Assembly: GCF_032878955.1 (NCBI RefSeq)
Contig: NZ_CP043839.1
Coordinates: forward strand, 3,162,001 to 3,226,000
DNA length: 64,000 nucleotides
Direction of reading: 5' to 3'
Origin: Butyricimonas paravirosa
GTDB lineage: Bacteria > Bacteroidota > Bacteroidia > Bacteroidales > Marinifilaceae
Positions 17,450 to 26,326 of the stretch are shown here, piece by piece; position 1 is the stretch's first letter, and every line of letters starts with the position of its first letter. The notes beneath the pieces are model-generated. The model saw only the letters and a program-made list of their open reading frames with translations. It made no database searches and was not told the origin of the DNA. The translations under genes were made by a program, and so were the position numbers.

Positions 17450-18694
17450 TTACTTTTTGAATACAACGCAAGCATTGTGTCCTCCGAAACCGAAAGTGTT
17501 ACTGATGGCTACATTGATTTCTTTCTCTTGAGCCTTATTGAACGTGAAATTCAGCTTGGGATCCAGTTCCGGATCAAGGTTGCTGAAATTAATGGTAGGG
17601 GGTACAATGTTGTTTTTCACAGCCAGAACACAAGCGATCGCTTCTAAGGCACCGGCGGCACCTAGTAAATGTCCTGTCATTGATTTGGTGGAACTGATGT
17701 TCAGATCATAAGCGTGTTCACCAAATGCTCTCTGAATGGCCTTAGGTTCTGCCACATCTCCGAGTCCGGTAGACGTTCCGTGAACATTGATATAATCAAC
17801 GTCTTTCGGGGTCAGTCCGGCGTCTTCCAACGCGAGTAACATAACATCGGCTGCACCTTCTCCTTCCGGGTCCGGGGCTGTCATGTGGTAAGCATCGCAA
17901 TTGGCTCCGCCTCCCGCGAGTTCCGCGTAGATGTGAGCACCTCTTTTTACTGCATGTTCGTACTCTTCTACGACTAAGCAAGCACCGCCCTCGCCGATAA
18001 CGAATCCGTCACGGTCAACGTCGAAAGGACGCGAGGCTGTTTTCGGGTCATCATTACGAGTGGATAAAGCTTTCATGGAATTGAAACCACCTACACCCGG
18101 GGGGGTGATGGCTGCTTCAGATCCACCGGCAAGTATCACGTCTGCTTTTCCTAATCGGATCAGATTTAATGCATCTACTAACGAGTGTGCGGATGATGCA
18201 CAGGCTGAAACCGTCGTGTAGTTCGGACCCTTTAGGCCTTCTTCTATGGCGATCATGGCTCCACCCATGTTGGCAATCATCTTGGGTATAAAGAACGGGT
18301 TGAATCTGGGAGTTCCGTCTCCTAATGCAAAAGTTTTGCATTCTTCGTAGAACGTATCCAAACCACCGATACCTGCACCCCAGATTACACCGATTCTCTT
18401 TCTGTCCTCTTGCGAGAAATCGAGTCCGGCATCTTTTACGGCCTCCCTGGAACAAATCAGGGCAAATTGGCTGTAAAGATCCATTTTACGGACTTCTTTC
18501 TTGTCGAAATATTCCGTGGGCTCGTAGTTTTTAACTTCGCAAGCAAATTGCGTGCGAAATTTAGATGCATCAAAACGAGTAATAGGACCGGCGCCGCTGA
18601 CGCCACCTTTCAAGTTCTCCCAAAATTCGGCCACGTTATGACCCAAGGGATTAATAGTTCCAAGACCAGTTATTACTACTCGTTTGAAATTCAT
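17450..18694 (-). CDS. fabF: 3-oxoacyl-[acyl-carrier-protein] synthase II (FabF)
   Basis: This 414-residue thiolase-fold enzyme has the nucleophile Cys in TVSACASSAHSL (about residue 165) and the two catalytic His in INVHGTSTGLGD and TKSMTGHLLGAAGA. It condenses malonyl-ACP with acyl-ACP during fatty-acid elongation. The C terminus SNTFGFGGHNACVVFKK is intact. It is 15 bp downstream of acpP, so the elongation enzyme and its carrier protein are co-transcribed. Confidence 0.97.
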   Translation of the reverse strand: MNFKRVVITGLGTINPLGHNVAEFWENLKGGVSGAGPITRFDASKFRTQFACEVKNYEPTEYFDKKEVRKMDLYSQFALICSREAVKDAGLDFSQEDRKRIGVIWGAGIGGLDTFYEECKTFALGDGTPRFNPFFIPKMIANMGGAMIAIEEGLKGPNYTTVSACASSAHSLVDALNLIRLGKADVILAGGSEAAITPPGVGGFNSMKALSTRNDDPKTASRPFDVDRDGFVIGEGGACLVVEEYEHAVKRGAHIYAELAGGGANCDAYHMTAPDPEGEGAADVMLLALEDAGLTPKDVDYINVHGTSTGLGDVAEPKAIQRAFGEHAYDLNISSTKSMTGHLLGAAGALEAIACVLAVKNNIVPPTINFSNLDPELDPKLNFTFNKAQEKEINVAISNTFGFGGHNACVVFKK

Positions 18695-18709
18695 AGATAA
18701 AATATTAAA

Positions 18710-18946
18710 TTATTGAGCGTTAGCTTCAACGTATGCAATAGCATCGCCCACGGTAGCGATTTTCTCTGCTTGATCGTCCGGAATAGTGATGTTGAATTCT
18801 TTTTCCAATTCCATGATCAACTCTACCGTATCCAAAGAGTCAGCTCCTAAGTCGTTAGTAAACGTTGCTTCAGGTTTAACTTCACTTTCGTCAACTCCTA
18901 ATTTATCAACAATGATAGCTTTAACTCTGTTTTGAATGTCAGACAT
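18710..18946 (-). CDS. acpP: Acyl carrier protein
   Basis: This 78-residue acidic protein has the phosphopantetheine attachment motif GADSLDTVELIMELEKEF with the modified Ser at about residue 38. Length and charge match AcpP. It carries growing acyl chains for FabF, encoded next in the operon. Confidence 0.97.
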   Translation of the reverse strand: MSDIQNRVKAIIVDKLGVDESEVKPEATFTNDLGADSLDTVELIMELEKEFNITIPDDQAEKIATVGDAIAYVEANAQ

Positions 18947-19026
18947 AACTTTAAATTTTAATTAGACATTTTTTAAATTCACACTTGCGTCTACAAGAGA
19001 CGCGCATAACTCTCTAAGTTCGGGGG

Positions 19027-19034
19027 CAAAGTTA
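19027..19034 (-). promoter_or_regulatory. Bacteroidota -7 box for acpP-fabF-rnc
   Basis: The minus strand reads TAACTTTG, a full match to TAnnTTTG, 80 bp before the acpP start codon. This position implies a moderately long 5' leader. Confidence 0.55.
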
Positions 19035-19060
19035 GAGAATTTATTTTTCCTAGAAAATTT

Positions 19061-19090
19061 TTTGGCATGAATAAAGTTTTCTTATCTTTA
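19061..19090 (+). promoter_or_regulatory. Promoter for purN
   Basis: TTTG (19061-19064), an 18-bp spacer and TATCTTTA (19083-19090) match the Bacteroidota promoter at all but the last base. purN starts 27 bp downstream. It is divergent from the acpP promoter. Confidence 0.5.
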
Positions 19091-19117
19091 TGCGTTTGAT
19101 TTTTAATAGATTACAGG

Positions 19118-19690
19118 ATGAAAAAAATAACAATATTTGCCTCTGGTTCAGGTTCTAACGCTGAAAATATCATTAATTATTTTAAAAATGACACCGAAAA
19201 TGTCGTGAAAATCGTGTTTTGTAACAAACCCGATGCCTATGTTTTGGAACGGGCAAAACGTTTAAGCGTGCCGACGTTTGTTTTCGGACGGGAAGAGTTC
19301 TCTCATTCTGACCTGGTTTTGAATGAATTGAAACGATTGGATATTGATCTGATCGTGTTGGCGGGCTTTCTCTGGAAGGTGCCGGATGCTATCATCGACG
19401 CTTATCCGGACCGGGTAATTAACATCCATCCGGCCCTGTTACCCTCTTACGGGGGCAAGGGTATGTACGGCATGAAAGTACACGAGGCGGTGATCGCTGC
19501 CGGGGAAAAGGAAAGTGGTATTACGATTCATCACGTGAATAATCATTACGACGAGGGGGCAATCATCTTTCAGGCTAAATGTGAAATCGTGCCGGGAGAC
19601 ACTCCGGAATCTTTGGCAACGAAAGTCCATGCCTTGGAATACGAGTATTTTCCTCGTGTGATCAAGGAATTATTAGAAAAGGGTTTATAA
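19118..19690 (+). CDS. purN: Phosphoribosylglycinamide formyltransferase (GART)
   Basis: This 190-residue protein has the GAR-binding opening IFASGSGSNAENIINYF and the active-site segment VINIHPALLPSYGGKGMYG, which holds the conserved Asn and His. The ITIHHVNNHYDEGAIIFQ block carries the catalytic Asp. It transfers a formyl group from 10-formyl-THF to GAR in purine synthesis. The length is typical. Confidence 0.96.
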   Translation: MKKITIFASGSGSNAENIINYFKNDTENVVKIVFCNKPDAYVLERAKRLSVPTFVFGREEFSHSDLVLNELKRLDIDLIVLAGFLWKVPDAIIDAYPDRVINIHPALLPSYGGKGMYGMKVHEAVIAAGEKESGITIHHVNNHYDEGAIIFQAKCEIVPGDTPESLATKVHALEYEYFPRVIKELLEKGL

Positions 19691-19852
19691 AGTTCATAAA
19701 GTCCATAAAGTTCATAAGGTGAATAGATTCTGTGGATTTGCGATTTTGCGACGTCAATGTCATTGGTTCGTTTTTATGCCTGAATCAACTTTGTGAACTT
19801 TACGGTTTTGTAAACTTTATAGACCTTATGAACTTTATAAACTTTATGAACT
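19691..19852. repeat. Intergenic element with 30-bp inverted arms built from TTCATAAAG words
   Basis: The left arm 19691-19720 and the right arm 19823-19852 are inverted copies matching at 28 of 30 positions, separated by 102 bp. Each arm is made of short repeats (GTTCATAAA). The left arm begins directly after the purN stop codon and the right arm ends eight bases before the protease gene. It may be a repetitive palindromic or MITE-like element, or it may act as a terminator or mRNA-stabilising hairpin. Confidence 0.75.
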
Positions 19853-19860
19853 AATTTGTT

Positions 19861-22800
19861 ATGAGGAGGTTTATTCTTTTACTAGGTGTGTTGTTAGCCG
19901 GTTTGTGGGTACAGGCCGGGGAGGCAAGGTTATTAAGGTTCCCGCATAGCGTGGGGGACAAGTTGGTATTCTCGTATGCCGGGGATCTTTACCTGGTTTC
20001 AGCCGGGGGAGGAACGGCCCGTCGGTTGACCTCGCACGTGGGGTACGAGATGTTTCCTCGTATTTCCCCGGATGGAAAATACATCGCTTTCACCGGGCAA
20101 TATGATGGTAACACGGAAGTATTTGTCATCCCCGTGGAGGGGGGCGAACCTCGTCGCTTGACTTACACGGCCACGCTGAAACGGGATGATCTAGGGGATC
20201 GCATGGGGCCGAACAACGTGGTGATCGGTTGGACCCCGGATAGTAAACGGATTCTTTATCGTTCCCGGAGATATACTTTTAACGATTTTACCGGGCAACT
20301 GTTCACGGTCCCGGTGGAGGGAGGGATGTCCGAGGAAGTACCTTTAAAGAATGGCGGCTTTGCCTCTTATTCTCCGGATGGAAAGAAATTAGCTTACAAT
20401 TATATTTTCCGGGAATTCCGGGCGTGGAAACGTTATCAAGGTGGTATGGCGGATGACATCCGGGTGTTTGATTTCAACACGAAGAAATCAGAGCGGATTA
20501 CCGACAACGTGCGGCAAGATGTGTTCCCGATGTGGTCCCCGGACGGGAATACTATATATTATATATCCGATCGGGGTGACATCATGAATCTTTACGCCTA
20601 TGACGTGAACACGAAAGAGGATAAACAATTGACTTCTTACAAAGAATACGATATAAAATTTCCCGCGATTGGTGACAAGCTAATCGTGTACGAGCAAGGG
20701 GGATATATTTACGGGTACGATTTGCAGAGTGGCAAGGAATCCAAGATCACGATAAACATTGATAACGATCAGGTTTATTCTCGTCCGACGTTGACTGATG
20801 TAAGCGGCCAGATTTCGAGTATTGCGGTTGCTCCCGGTGGGGAGAGGGTAGTTGTGGCTGCTCGTGGGGATATTTTCTCGCTGCCCGTGAAAGAGGGTAT
20901 TACCTATAACTTAACCAATTCTTCCGATGCTAACGATATGCAGGCAGGTTGGTCTCCGGACGGGAAATACATCAGTTACGTTTCCGACAAGGACGGGGAA
21001 TTCAATATTTATCTCCGGGACGTGGTGACGGGAAAAGAACGGAAGCTGATCAAGAATCTGAAAAGTTATATCTTCAATTATAAATGGTCCCCGGATTCCA
21101 AGAAAATTCTCTGGAGCGAGAAGGGGAACACGTTGAATATATCTGACGTGGAAAGCGGGAACCGGAAGATCGTGGAAAAATCGGGTATCCGTTCCATGAC
21201 GTCCTACAACTGGTCTCCTGATAGCAAATATATCACTTACGTTCGTCCGGAAGCGACGATGGATAACATCATCGTGTATCATGTTGAAAGTGGCGAGAAA
21301 CACCAAGTTACCGACGGGTGGTTCGGTTCCAGTTCACCGAATTTCAGCGAGGACGGGAAATACCTGGTGTTTGTTTCTGCCCGCACATTCTCCCCGACGT
21401 ATGGACGGACGGAATGGAATCACGTGTATAATGATATGAATAAGGTGTACATCCTGCCTTTGGCGAAAGATGCCCCGGTATTGTTCGCCCCTAAAAATGA
21501 TGTTGTCCGGGTGGAGACAATCGTGAAAGAAAAGGATAAGAAGAAAGAGAGTGAAGACAAAGGTGTCGTGTATGATTTCACGAATTTGGAAAGTCGTCTT
21601 GTAGAATTGCCCGTGTTGGCATCGAATTACTATGGTAACGTGCATATGCTGGGAAACCGGGTATATTATAACCGGGGAGGCCGCACGCTGATTTATGACC
21701 TGAACGGGAAGAAAGAAACCGACACGGGTGGGGACGTCGAATTTTCTCCCGGTTACAAAAAGGCTATCGTTTCTTCGGGTTCCGCATTCCAGGTGGAGGA
21801 CCTTCCGGTACTTTCCGCTAACGTGACTTCTCCCGTTCCCACGAAAGGGGTGAAACGGGTGATTGACTACCATCAGGAATGGATGCAGATCTATAACGAG
21901 AGCTGGCGGCAGATGCGTGATTTCTTCTATGCCAAGAATATGCACGGCGTGGACTGGGATCACGTGTACGAAAAATATAAAGTGCTGGTGCCTTACGTGA
22001 ATCATCGTACGGACTTGACTTATATTATCGGGGAGATGATCGCGGAATTGAGTGTCGGGCACGCATACTCCATTAACGGGCGGGTTCCGATGCCCGAGAG
22101 AATTGATATGGGGTTGCTGGGTGCTAAATTCGTGAAAGATAAATCCGGTTATTTTAAAGTAACCGAGGTAATCGAGGGAGCCAACTGGGATGCCTCCACC
22201 CGCTCGCCTTTGACCATGCCGGGCGTGGAGGTGAAAGAGGGTGACTATATTCTGGCCATTAACGGGAAATCGTTGAAAGAGGTAGATAACCTGTTCTCCG
22301 AGTTGATCGATATGGCTGGCAAGACGGTTGAATTGACCGTGAACACGACCCCGACCGAGAAGGAGGCCCGTAACGTGTTGGTTGTTCCGTTGGCTGACGA
22401 ATCGAAATTGTATTATTATAATTGGGTACAGAATAATATCCGTAAGGTAAACGAGGCCACGAACGGAGAGGTCGGGTATATTCATATCCCGGATATGGGT
22501 GTTGACGGTTTGAACGAGTTTGTGAAACATTATTATCCGCAGTTGAATAAGAAAGCCTTGATCATTGATGATCGGGGAAATGGTGGGGGAAACGTGTCCC
22601 CGATGATTACCGAACGTTTGATGCGTACGCCGACTTTCTACACGATGCACACGAACCAAACTTCCGGGTCGGTAAGTCCGGTCGGTACGTTCTTGGGGCC
22701 GAAGGTGTTGCTGGTAAACGAGTATTCCGCCTCTGACGGGGATCTTTTCCCGTATCGATTCAAGTATAATCATTTGGGAACAATTATAGGTCGTCGCACG

Positions 22801-23085
22801 TGGGGCGGTGTTGTTGGATATAGCGGTTCGATCCGGGTGGTTGATGGCGGTTCCATCGTGACGCCGTCATATGCGCCGTTCGCGGCAGATGGCAGCGAGT
22901 TTATTATCGAGGGAACGGGAGTTACTCCTCACATTGATATTGAAAATGATCCTTATTTAGAGTATAATGGTGAGGATCAACAGTTAAATAGAGCGATTCA
23001 AGTGATTCTGGAGAAGTTAAAGACCGAGAAGAAGGAGATTCCATCTATTCCCGCTTTCCCGAATAAAGCGGCAAAGAAGAAATAG
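19861..23085 (+). CDS. Tricorn-like S41 family protease with beta-propeller, secreted
   Basis: This 1074-residue protein has a signal peptide (MRRFILLLGVLLAGLWVQAGEA), then PD40/WD40-like propeller repeats over about residues 25-560 (for example FPRISPDGKYIAFTGQYDG and MWSPDGNTIYYISDRG). After these come a helical domain (about 675-760), a PDZ-like domain (about 765-850) and the S41 core. The core nucleophile is probably the Ser in EYSASDGDLFP, near residue 954. Tricorn proteases degrade oligopeptides released by other proteases. Here it should be periplasmic or surface-associated. All catalytic blocks look intact. A terminator follows directly. Confidence 0.9.
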   Translation: MRRFILLLGVLLAGLWVQAGEARLLRFPHSVGDKLVFSYAGDLYLVSAGGGTARRLTSHVGYEMFPRISPDGKYIAFTGQYDGNTEVFVIPVEGGEPRRLTYTATLKRDDLGDRMGPNNVVIGWTPDSKRILYRSRRYTFNDFTGQLFTVPVEGGMSEEVPLKNGGFASYSPDGKKLAYNYIFREFRAWKRYQGGMADDIRVFDFNTKKSERITDNVRQDVFPMWSPDGNTIYYISDRGDIMNLYAYDVNTKEDKQLTSYKEYDIKFPAIGDKLIVYEQGGYIYGYDLQSGKESKITINIDNDQVYSRPTLTDVSGQISSIAVAPGGERVVVAARGDIFSLPVKEGITYNLTNSSDANDMQAGWSPDGKYISYVSDKDGEFNIYLRDVVTGKERKLIKNLKSYIFNYKWSPDSKKILWSEKGNTLNISDVESGNRKIVEKSGIRSMTSYNWSPDSKYITYVRPEATMDNIIVYHVESGEKHQVTDGWFGSSSPNFSEDGKYLVFVSARTFSPTYGRTEWNHVYNDMNKVYILPLAKDAPVLFAPKNDVVRVETIVKEKDKKKESEDKGVVYDFTNLESRLVELPVLASNYYGNVHMLGNRVYYNRGGRTLIYDLNGKKETDTGGDVEFSPGYKKAIVSSGSAFQVEDLPVLSANVTSPVPTKGVKRVIDYHQEWMQIYNESWRQMRDFFYAKNMHGVDWDHVYEKYKVLVPYVNHRTDLTYIIGEMIAELSVGHAYSINGRVPMPERIDMGLLGAKFVKDKSGYFKVTEVIEGANWDASTRSPLTMPGVEVKEGDYILAINGKSLKEVDNLFSELIDMAGKTVELTVNTTPTEKEARNVLVVPLADESKLYYYNWVQNNIRKVNEATNGEVGYIHIPDMGVDGLNEFVKHYYPQLNKKALIIDDRGNGGGNVSPMITERLMRTPTFYTMHTNQTSGSVSPVGTFLGPKVLLVNEYSASDGDLFPYRFKYNHLGTIIGRRTWGGVVGYSGSIRVVDGGSIVTPSYAPFAADGSEFIIEGTGVTPHIDIENDPYLEYNGEDQQLNRAIQVILEKLKTEKKEIPSIPAFPNKAAKKK

Positions 23086-23108
23086 TACCGATCATACGTG
23101 AGAAGATA

Positions 23109-23149
23109 AAGAGTGTTTGGCTGTGATGCTAGGCACTCTTCTTTTTTTT
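23109..23149 (+). terminator. Rho-independent terminator after the tricorn-like protease gene
   Basis: AAGAGTG (23109-23115) pairs with CACTCTT (23134-23140), followed by C and eight T. Confidence 0.75.
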
Positions 23150-23228
23150 AGTGTGTTTTTGTGATCTAACAAGGGGGATTAACCTTGAATAAATCCTTAT
23201 TAATACCTTGTGTGTGAATATAAAATGA

Positions 23229-23398
23229 ATGTTTCATGATCACTTCTAGATCACTACCGGATGAACTATTTTAAACATCCTATTAAAATTCTAATAGAAC
23301 GCTATTATATATAGCGTTTTAATAGGGATTTAATAGCGTTCTAATAGCGCTTTACACGATAGTGATCCGCTAGATTTCAAGATGTGATCATAAAATAT
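23229..23398. repeat. AT-rich nested palindromic element (MITE-like), in a 446-bp gap without genes
   Basis: Outer arms at 23229-23242 and 23385-23398 match in inverse at 12 of 14 positions and include TGATCA. Inside, GATCACTA (23249-23256) faces TAGTGATC (23360-23367), CTATTAAAA (23280-23288) faces TTTTAATAG (23317-23325), and AACGCTA (23298-23304) faces TAGCGTT (23312-23318). The word TAATAGCG is repeated through the centre. No ORF was seen, and no clear target-site duplication. The rest of the gap 23150-23500 shows nothing else. Confidence 0.65.
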
Positions 23399-23500
23399 GT
23401 ATGATTATCAGTTTGTTTACCATTTATATACCGACAGACAACCGATAAGGTAGTTTTTAAAATTTTCGTACGGTGGGTGAAATGGGAATTTTATATTTCG

Positions 23501-23508
23501 TATTTTTG
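23501..23508 (+). promoter_or_regulatory. Bacteroidota -7 box for the MFS exporter gene
   Basis: TATTTTTG matches TAnnTTTG exactly, 24 bp before the start codon. Confidence 0.5.
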
Positions 23509-23531
23509 CACGATAAAATTGGACTGGGAAA

Positions 23532-24935
23532 ATGAGTACGAAAGAGGTAGAGTGGGACGGGTTGCCTGTCCCGAAACGATACTGGGCGATTCTTGCCATT
23601 GCCATGGGAATTACGGTTTCCGTGTTGGACGGCACGATTGCCAACGTGGCGTTACCGTCTATTGCGGAGGATTTGCAAGCGACACCGTCTATGTCGATCT
23701 GGATCGTGAATGCCTACCAGTTGGCGATCGTGGTTTCCTTGTTGTCCTTGTCTTCGTTGGGTGATATTTTGGGCTATCGACGGGTGTATATCGGGGGATT
23801 ACTCATATTTAGCGTGACTTCATTGGCTTGTGCGCTTTCCAATTCTTTGCTGACGTTGACGGTAGCCCGTGTATTTCAAGGTTTTGGTGCGGCTGCTTTG
23901 GCAAGCGTGAATACTTCTTTGATCCGGATTATTTATCCCAAACGACATTTGGGGCGGGGAATGGGTATCAATGCGCTAGTGGTTGCCGTGTCGGCGGCAG
24001 GGGGGCCGACGATTGCGGCAGGAATTTTGTCTGTCGCCTCTTGGCAGTGGTTATTCGCGATAAATGTTCCCATTGTTATCGTGGCTTTGATTTTATCTTT
24101 CCGTTTTTTGCCCGTGAATCCGGTAAAAAGAAGTGGGCGGAAGTTTGATTGGATTAGCGGGTTGATGAACGCTTTTACATTTGGATTATTGATTTTCTCG
24201 ATCGAGGGATTCACTCACGGGGTGAGTTTGTCCGTGTTGCTCCCGGGGATTGGAGTGGTTCTGTTGGTTGGTTACTTTTTCGTGCGTCGCCAGTTGTCGC
24301 AGGAATATCCCCTGTTGCCTGTTGATTTGTTGAAGATACCGATTTTTTCGTTGTCTGTCGGGACGTCCGTGTGTTCTTTCGTGGCACAGATGCTGGCCAT
24401 GGTTTCTTTGCCCTTCTTTTTGCAGCACACGTTGGGACTGGATGAAGTGGCGACAGGATTGTTGCTGACCCCTTGGCCGTTGGCGACGATGATTGCGGCT
24501 CCTTTGGCCGGGAGGTTGATCGAACGGGTTCATGCCGGGTTGTTGGGGGGCGTGGGATTGTCGATATTTTCCGCGGGATTATTTTTATTAGCTGTCTTCG
24601 CGGATCAGGTTTCCAACGCTGGGATTGCTTTGTTTATGGCTATGTGTGGATTCGGGTTTGGGTTATTCCAGACACCGAATAATAGTATATTAATTTCTTC
24701 CGCGCCACAGAACAGGAGTGGCGGGGCTAGCGGTATGCTGGGTATGGCCCGTTTGACCGGACAGACCACGGGAGCCTCGTTGGTGGCATTAATGTTTGTT
24801 GTTTTTCCGGTGGACGGGACGTATGCTTCCCTCTATTTTGCAGGAGGGTTTGCCACGCTTGCCGCTATCGTGAGTTTCACCCGGGTTTCCTTGCCGGAAC
24901 CGGAATTATTGAGGGGAAAGGCAAAGAGTGGTTAA
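23532..24935 (+). CDS. MFS transporter, DHA2 family (EmrB/QacA-like drug exporter)
   Basis: This 467-residue membrane protein has about 14 hydrophobic segments, as in the 14-TM DHA2 group. The first segment contains ITVSVLDGTIANVALPSIAE, the family motif D1 with the membrane Asp, followed by SIWIVNAYQLAIVVSLLSL. Motif C-like sequence ALVVAVSAAGGPTIAAGIL lies in TM5. Such proteins export drugs or other amphiphiles using proton motive force; the substrate cannot be told from sequence. The PagL-like gene follows within about 27 bp, suggesting co-transcription and a shared role in envelope stress. Confidence 0.88.
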   Translation: MSTKEVEWDGLPVPKRYWAILAIAMGITVSVLDGTIANVALPSIAEDLQATPSMSIWIVNAYQLAIVVSLLSLSSLGDILGYRRVYIGGLLIFSVTSLACALSNSLLTLTVARVFQGFGAAALASVNTSLIRIIYPKRHLGRGMGINALVVAVSAAGGPTIAAGILSVASWQWLFAINVPIVIVALILSFRFLPVNPVKRSGRKFDWISGLMNAFTFGLLIFSIEGFTHGVSLSVLLPGIGVVLLVGYFFVRRQLSQEYPLLPVDLLKIPIFSLSVGTSVCSFVAQMLAMVSLPFFLQHTLGLDEVATGLLLTPWPLATMIAAPLAGRLIERVHAGLLGGVGLSIFSAGLFLLAVFADQVSNAGIALFMAMCGFGFGLFQTPNNSILISSAPQNRSGGASGMLGMARLTGQTTGASLVALMFVVFPVDGTYASLYFAGGFATLAAIVSFTRVSLPEPELLRGKAKSG

Positions 24936-24962
24936 CCGGATTATTTTATGAATGGAGTTTGT

Positions 24963-26198
24963 ATGGATGGTATAAAAAGGATTTTGAGAGTTGTCGTTTT
25001 TCTGGGGATTATATTCGTCGGGAGTGTGTTGTGCGTGGCTGGGCAGGGGAATGATAGTTTGGTGGACGTGTCTCTGCGAAAGTTCGTGCATGGGTTGCGT
25101 GTGGAGGGACGGCCGGAGTATATTTTCCCGACAAGTTCTTTTTTGAAAGGGGCGAATGCCGAGGGGAGGATTATCCGGGGAGCTTTTTCCACGCATGTGA
25201 AATATTTGTTCCGTTATCGCCCGGGGAGTGTTGATGAGCAAATTTACGGCGATGTTTATCAAGGGGTTGGGCTCGGGTTTTATGATTTTGGGGAATCCCG
25301 GCAGTTGGGAAACCCGGTTGCATTTTATTTGTTCCAAGGGGCTCGTATCTCTAGTTTGGCTCCCTGGTTGTCTTTACATTACGAGTGGAATTTTGGGTTG
25401 TCTGCGGGGTGGAAACCTTATGACTCGTATTATAATTCGTACAATACGATGATCGGTTCGAAGGTGAACGCTTATATTAATGCTAATTTTTATTTGCGCT
25501 GGAGGTTGTCCCCGAGGGTTAGCCTGCTTTCGGGATTGACGGTATCACATTTTTCCAACGGGAACACGAAGATTCCTAATGCCGGGTTGAACACGATCGG
25601 GGGAAATATCGGGTTAGAGTGTAATTTTTACCGGAAGGATGATTTGAAGTCGTTGGAGAGGAAAGTAACTTTGACCACACAACCTTTTCGGCGACATTTC
25701 ACGTATGATTTTGTTTTCTTCGGCTCGTGGCACGATCGGCTGGTGAAGACTTCCGACGGGTTTTCCCCTTCTCCTGAGGCTTACCCCGTGTTCGGGTTTA
25801 ATTTTACCCCGATGTATAATTTGAATTATAAACTCCGGTTAGGCGTATCTCTAGATGGGACGTTTGACGGGGGAGCCAATTTATACACGGATGGGAACGT
25901 GTACGGGAGTGTGGATAAGTCGGACATTGTCCGCCCTCCTCTGGGTGATCAGTTTGCTTTGGGACTTTCCGGGCGGGCGGAGTACGTGATGCCTTTTTTT
26001 GTCGTGGGAGTCGGGATCGGGGCGAACGTAATCGGGAAGAATGATCTGAATATGTTCTACCAATTGTTGACGTTGAAAATAGCCTTGTCCCGTGCCGTGT
26101 TTTTGCACGTGGGGTATCGTCTACAAAATTTCAACGAACCTAATTTCTTGATGCTGGGGATTGGTTTCCGGTTTAACGGGAAATATACCGCTTTTTAG
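24963..26198 (+). CDS. Outer-membrane lipid A deacylase-like protein (PagL/acyloxyacyl hydrolase family)
   Basis: This 411-residue protein has a signal peptide (ILRVVVFLGIIFVGSVLCVAG) and a beta-barrel pattern of aromatic strands, ending GIGFRFNGKYTAF. Residues 196-219 hold the PagL active-site pattern: H-x-S-N (HFSNGNTKIPNAGLNTIGG, His196, Ser198) and a downstream Glu (about 219), corresponding to the His-Ser-Glu triad that removes the 3-O-linked acyl chain from lipid A. It is longer than Pseudomonas PagL. An alternative in-frame ATG is at 24948. The last 44 bp of the gene recur downstream after the DUF1016 gene (direct repeat 26155-26205 and 26958-27008). Confidence 0.8.
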   Translation: MDGIKRILRVVVFLGIIFVGSVLCVAGQGNDSLVDVSLRKFVHGLRVEGRPEYIFPTSSFLKGANAEGRIIRGAFSTHVKYLFRYRPGSVDEQIYGDVYQGVGLGFYDFGESRQLGNPVAFYLFQGARISSLAPWLSLHYEWNFGLSAGWKPYDSYYNSYNTMIGSKVNAYINANFYLRWRLSPRVSLLSGLTVSHFSNGNTKIPNAGLNTIGGNIGLECNFYRKDDLKSLERKVTLTTQPFRRHFTYDFVFFGSWHDRLVKTSDGFSPSPEAYPVFGFNFTPMYNLNYKLRLGVSLDGTFDGGANLYTDGNVYGSVDKSDIVRPPLGDQFALGLSGRAEYVMPFFVVGVGIGANVIGKNDLNMFYQLLTLKIALSRAVFLHVGYRLQNFNEPNFLMLGIGFRFNGKYTAF

Positions 26199-26205
26199 AA
26201 TTGTT
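26155..26205 (+). repeat. 51-bp direct repeat, copy 1 (3' end of the PagL-like gene)
   Basis: This copy covers the last codons and stop of the PagL-like gene plus 7 bp. It matches 26958-27008 at 50 of 51 positions; the one difference is G at 26163 against A at 26966. The pair brackets the DUF1016 gene. Confidence 0.92.
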
Positions 26206-26299
26206 ATTCCCAGAATATTACTGAGAAGTTGTTGAAAATGTATTACGGCGAAAATAATTATCTTTTCAGCCCGATTTCCTTTTGGCTGGCATTATTTTG

Positions 26300-26307
26300 T
26301 ACTTTTG
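26300..26307 (+). promoter_or_regulatory. Bacteroidota -7 box for the DUF1016 gene
   Basis: TACTTTTG matches TAnnTTTG exactly and lies 19 bp before the start codon, inside the segment bounded by the 51-bp direct repeats. Confidence 0.5.
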
Positions 26308-26326
26308 TAAATAAAATGAGAGCCGA

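Noticed and set aside
21334..22773. Long minus-strand reading frame of 479 codons
   Set aside because: It lies entirely antisense to the tricorn-like protease gene, whose protein motifs are clear, and its translation shows no recognisable domain; it is a by-product of codon use.
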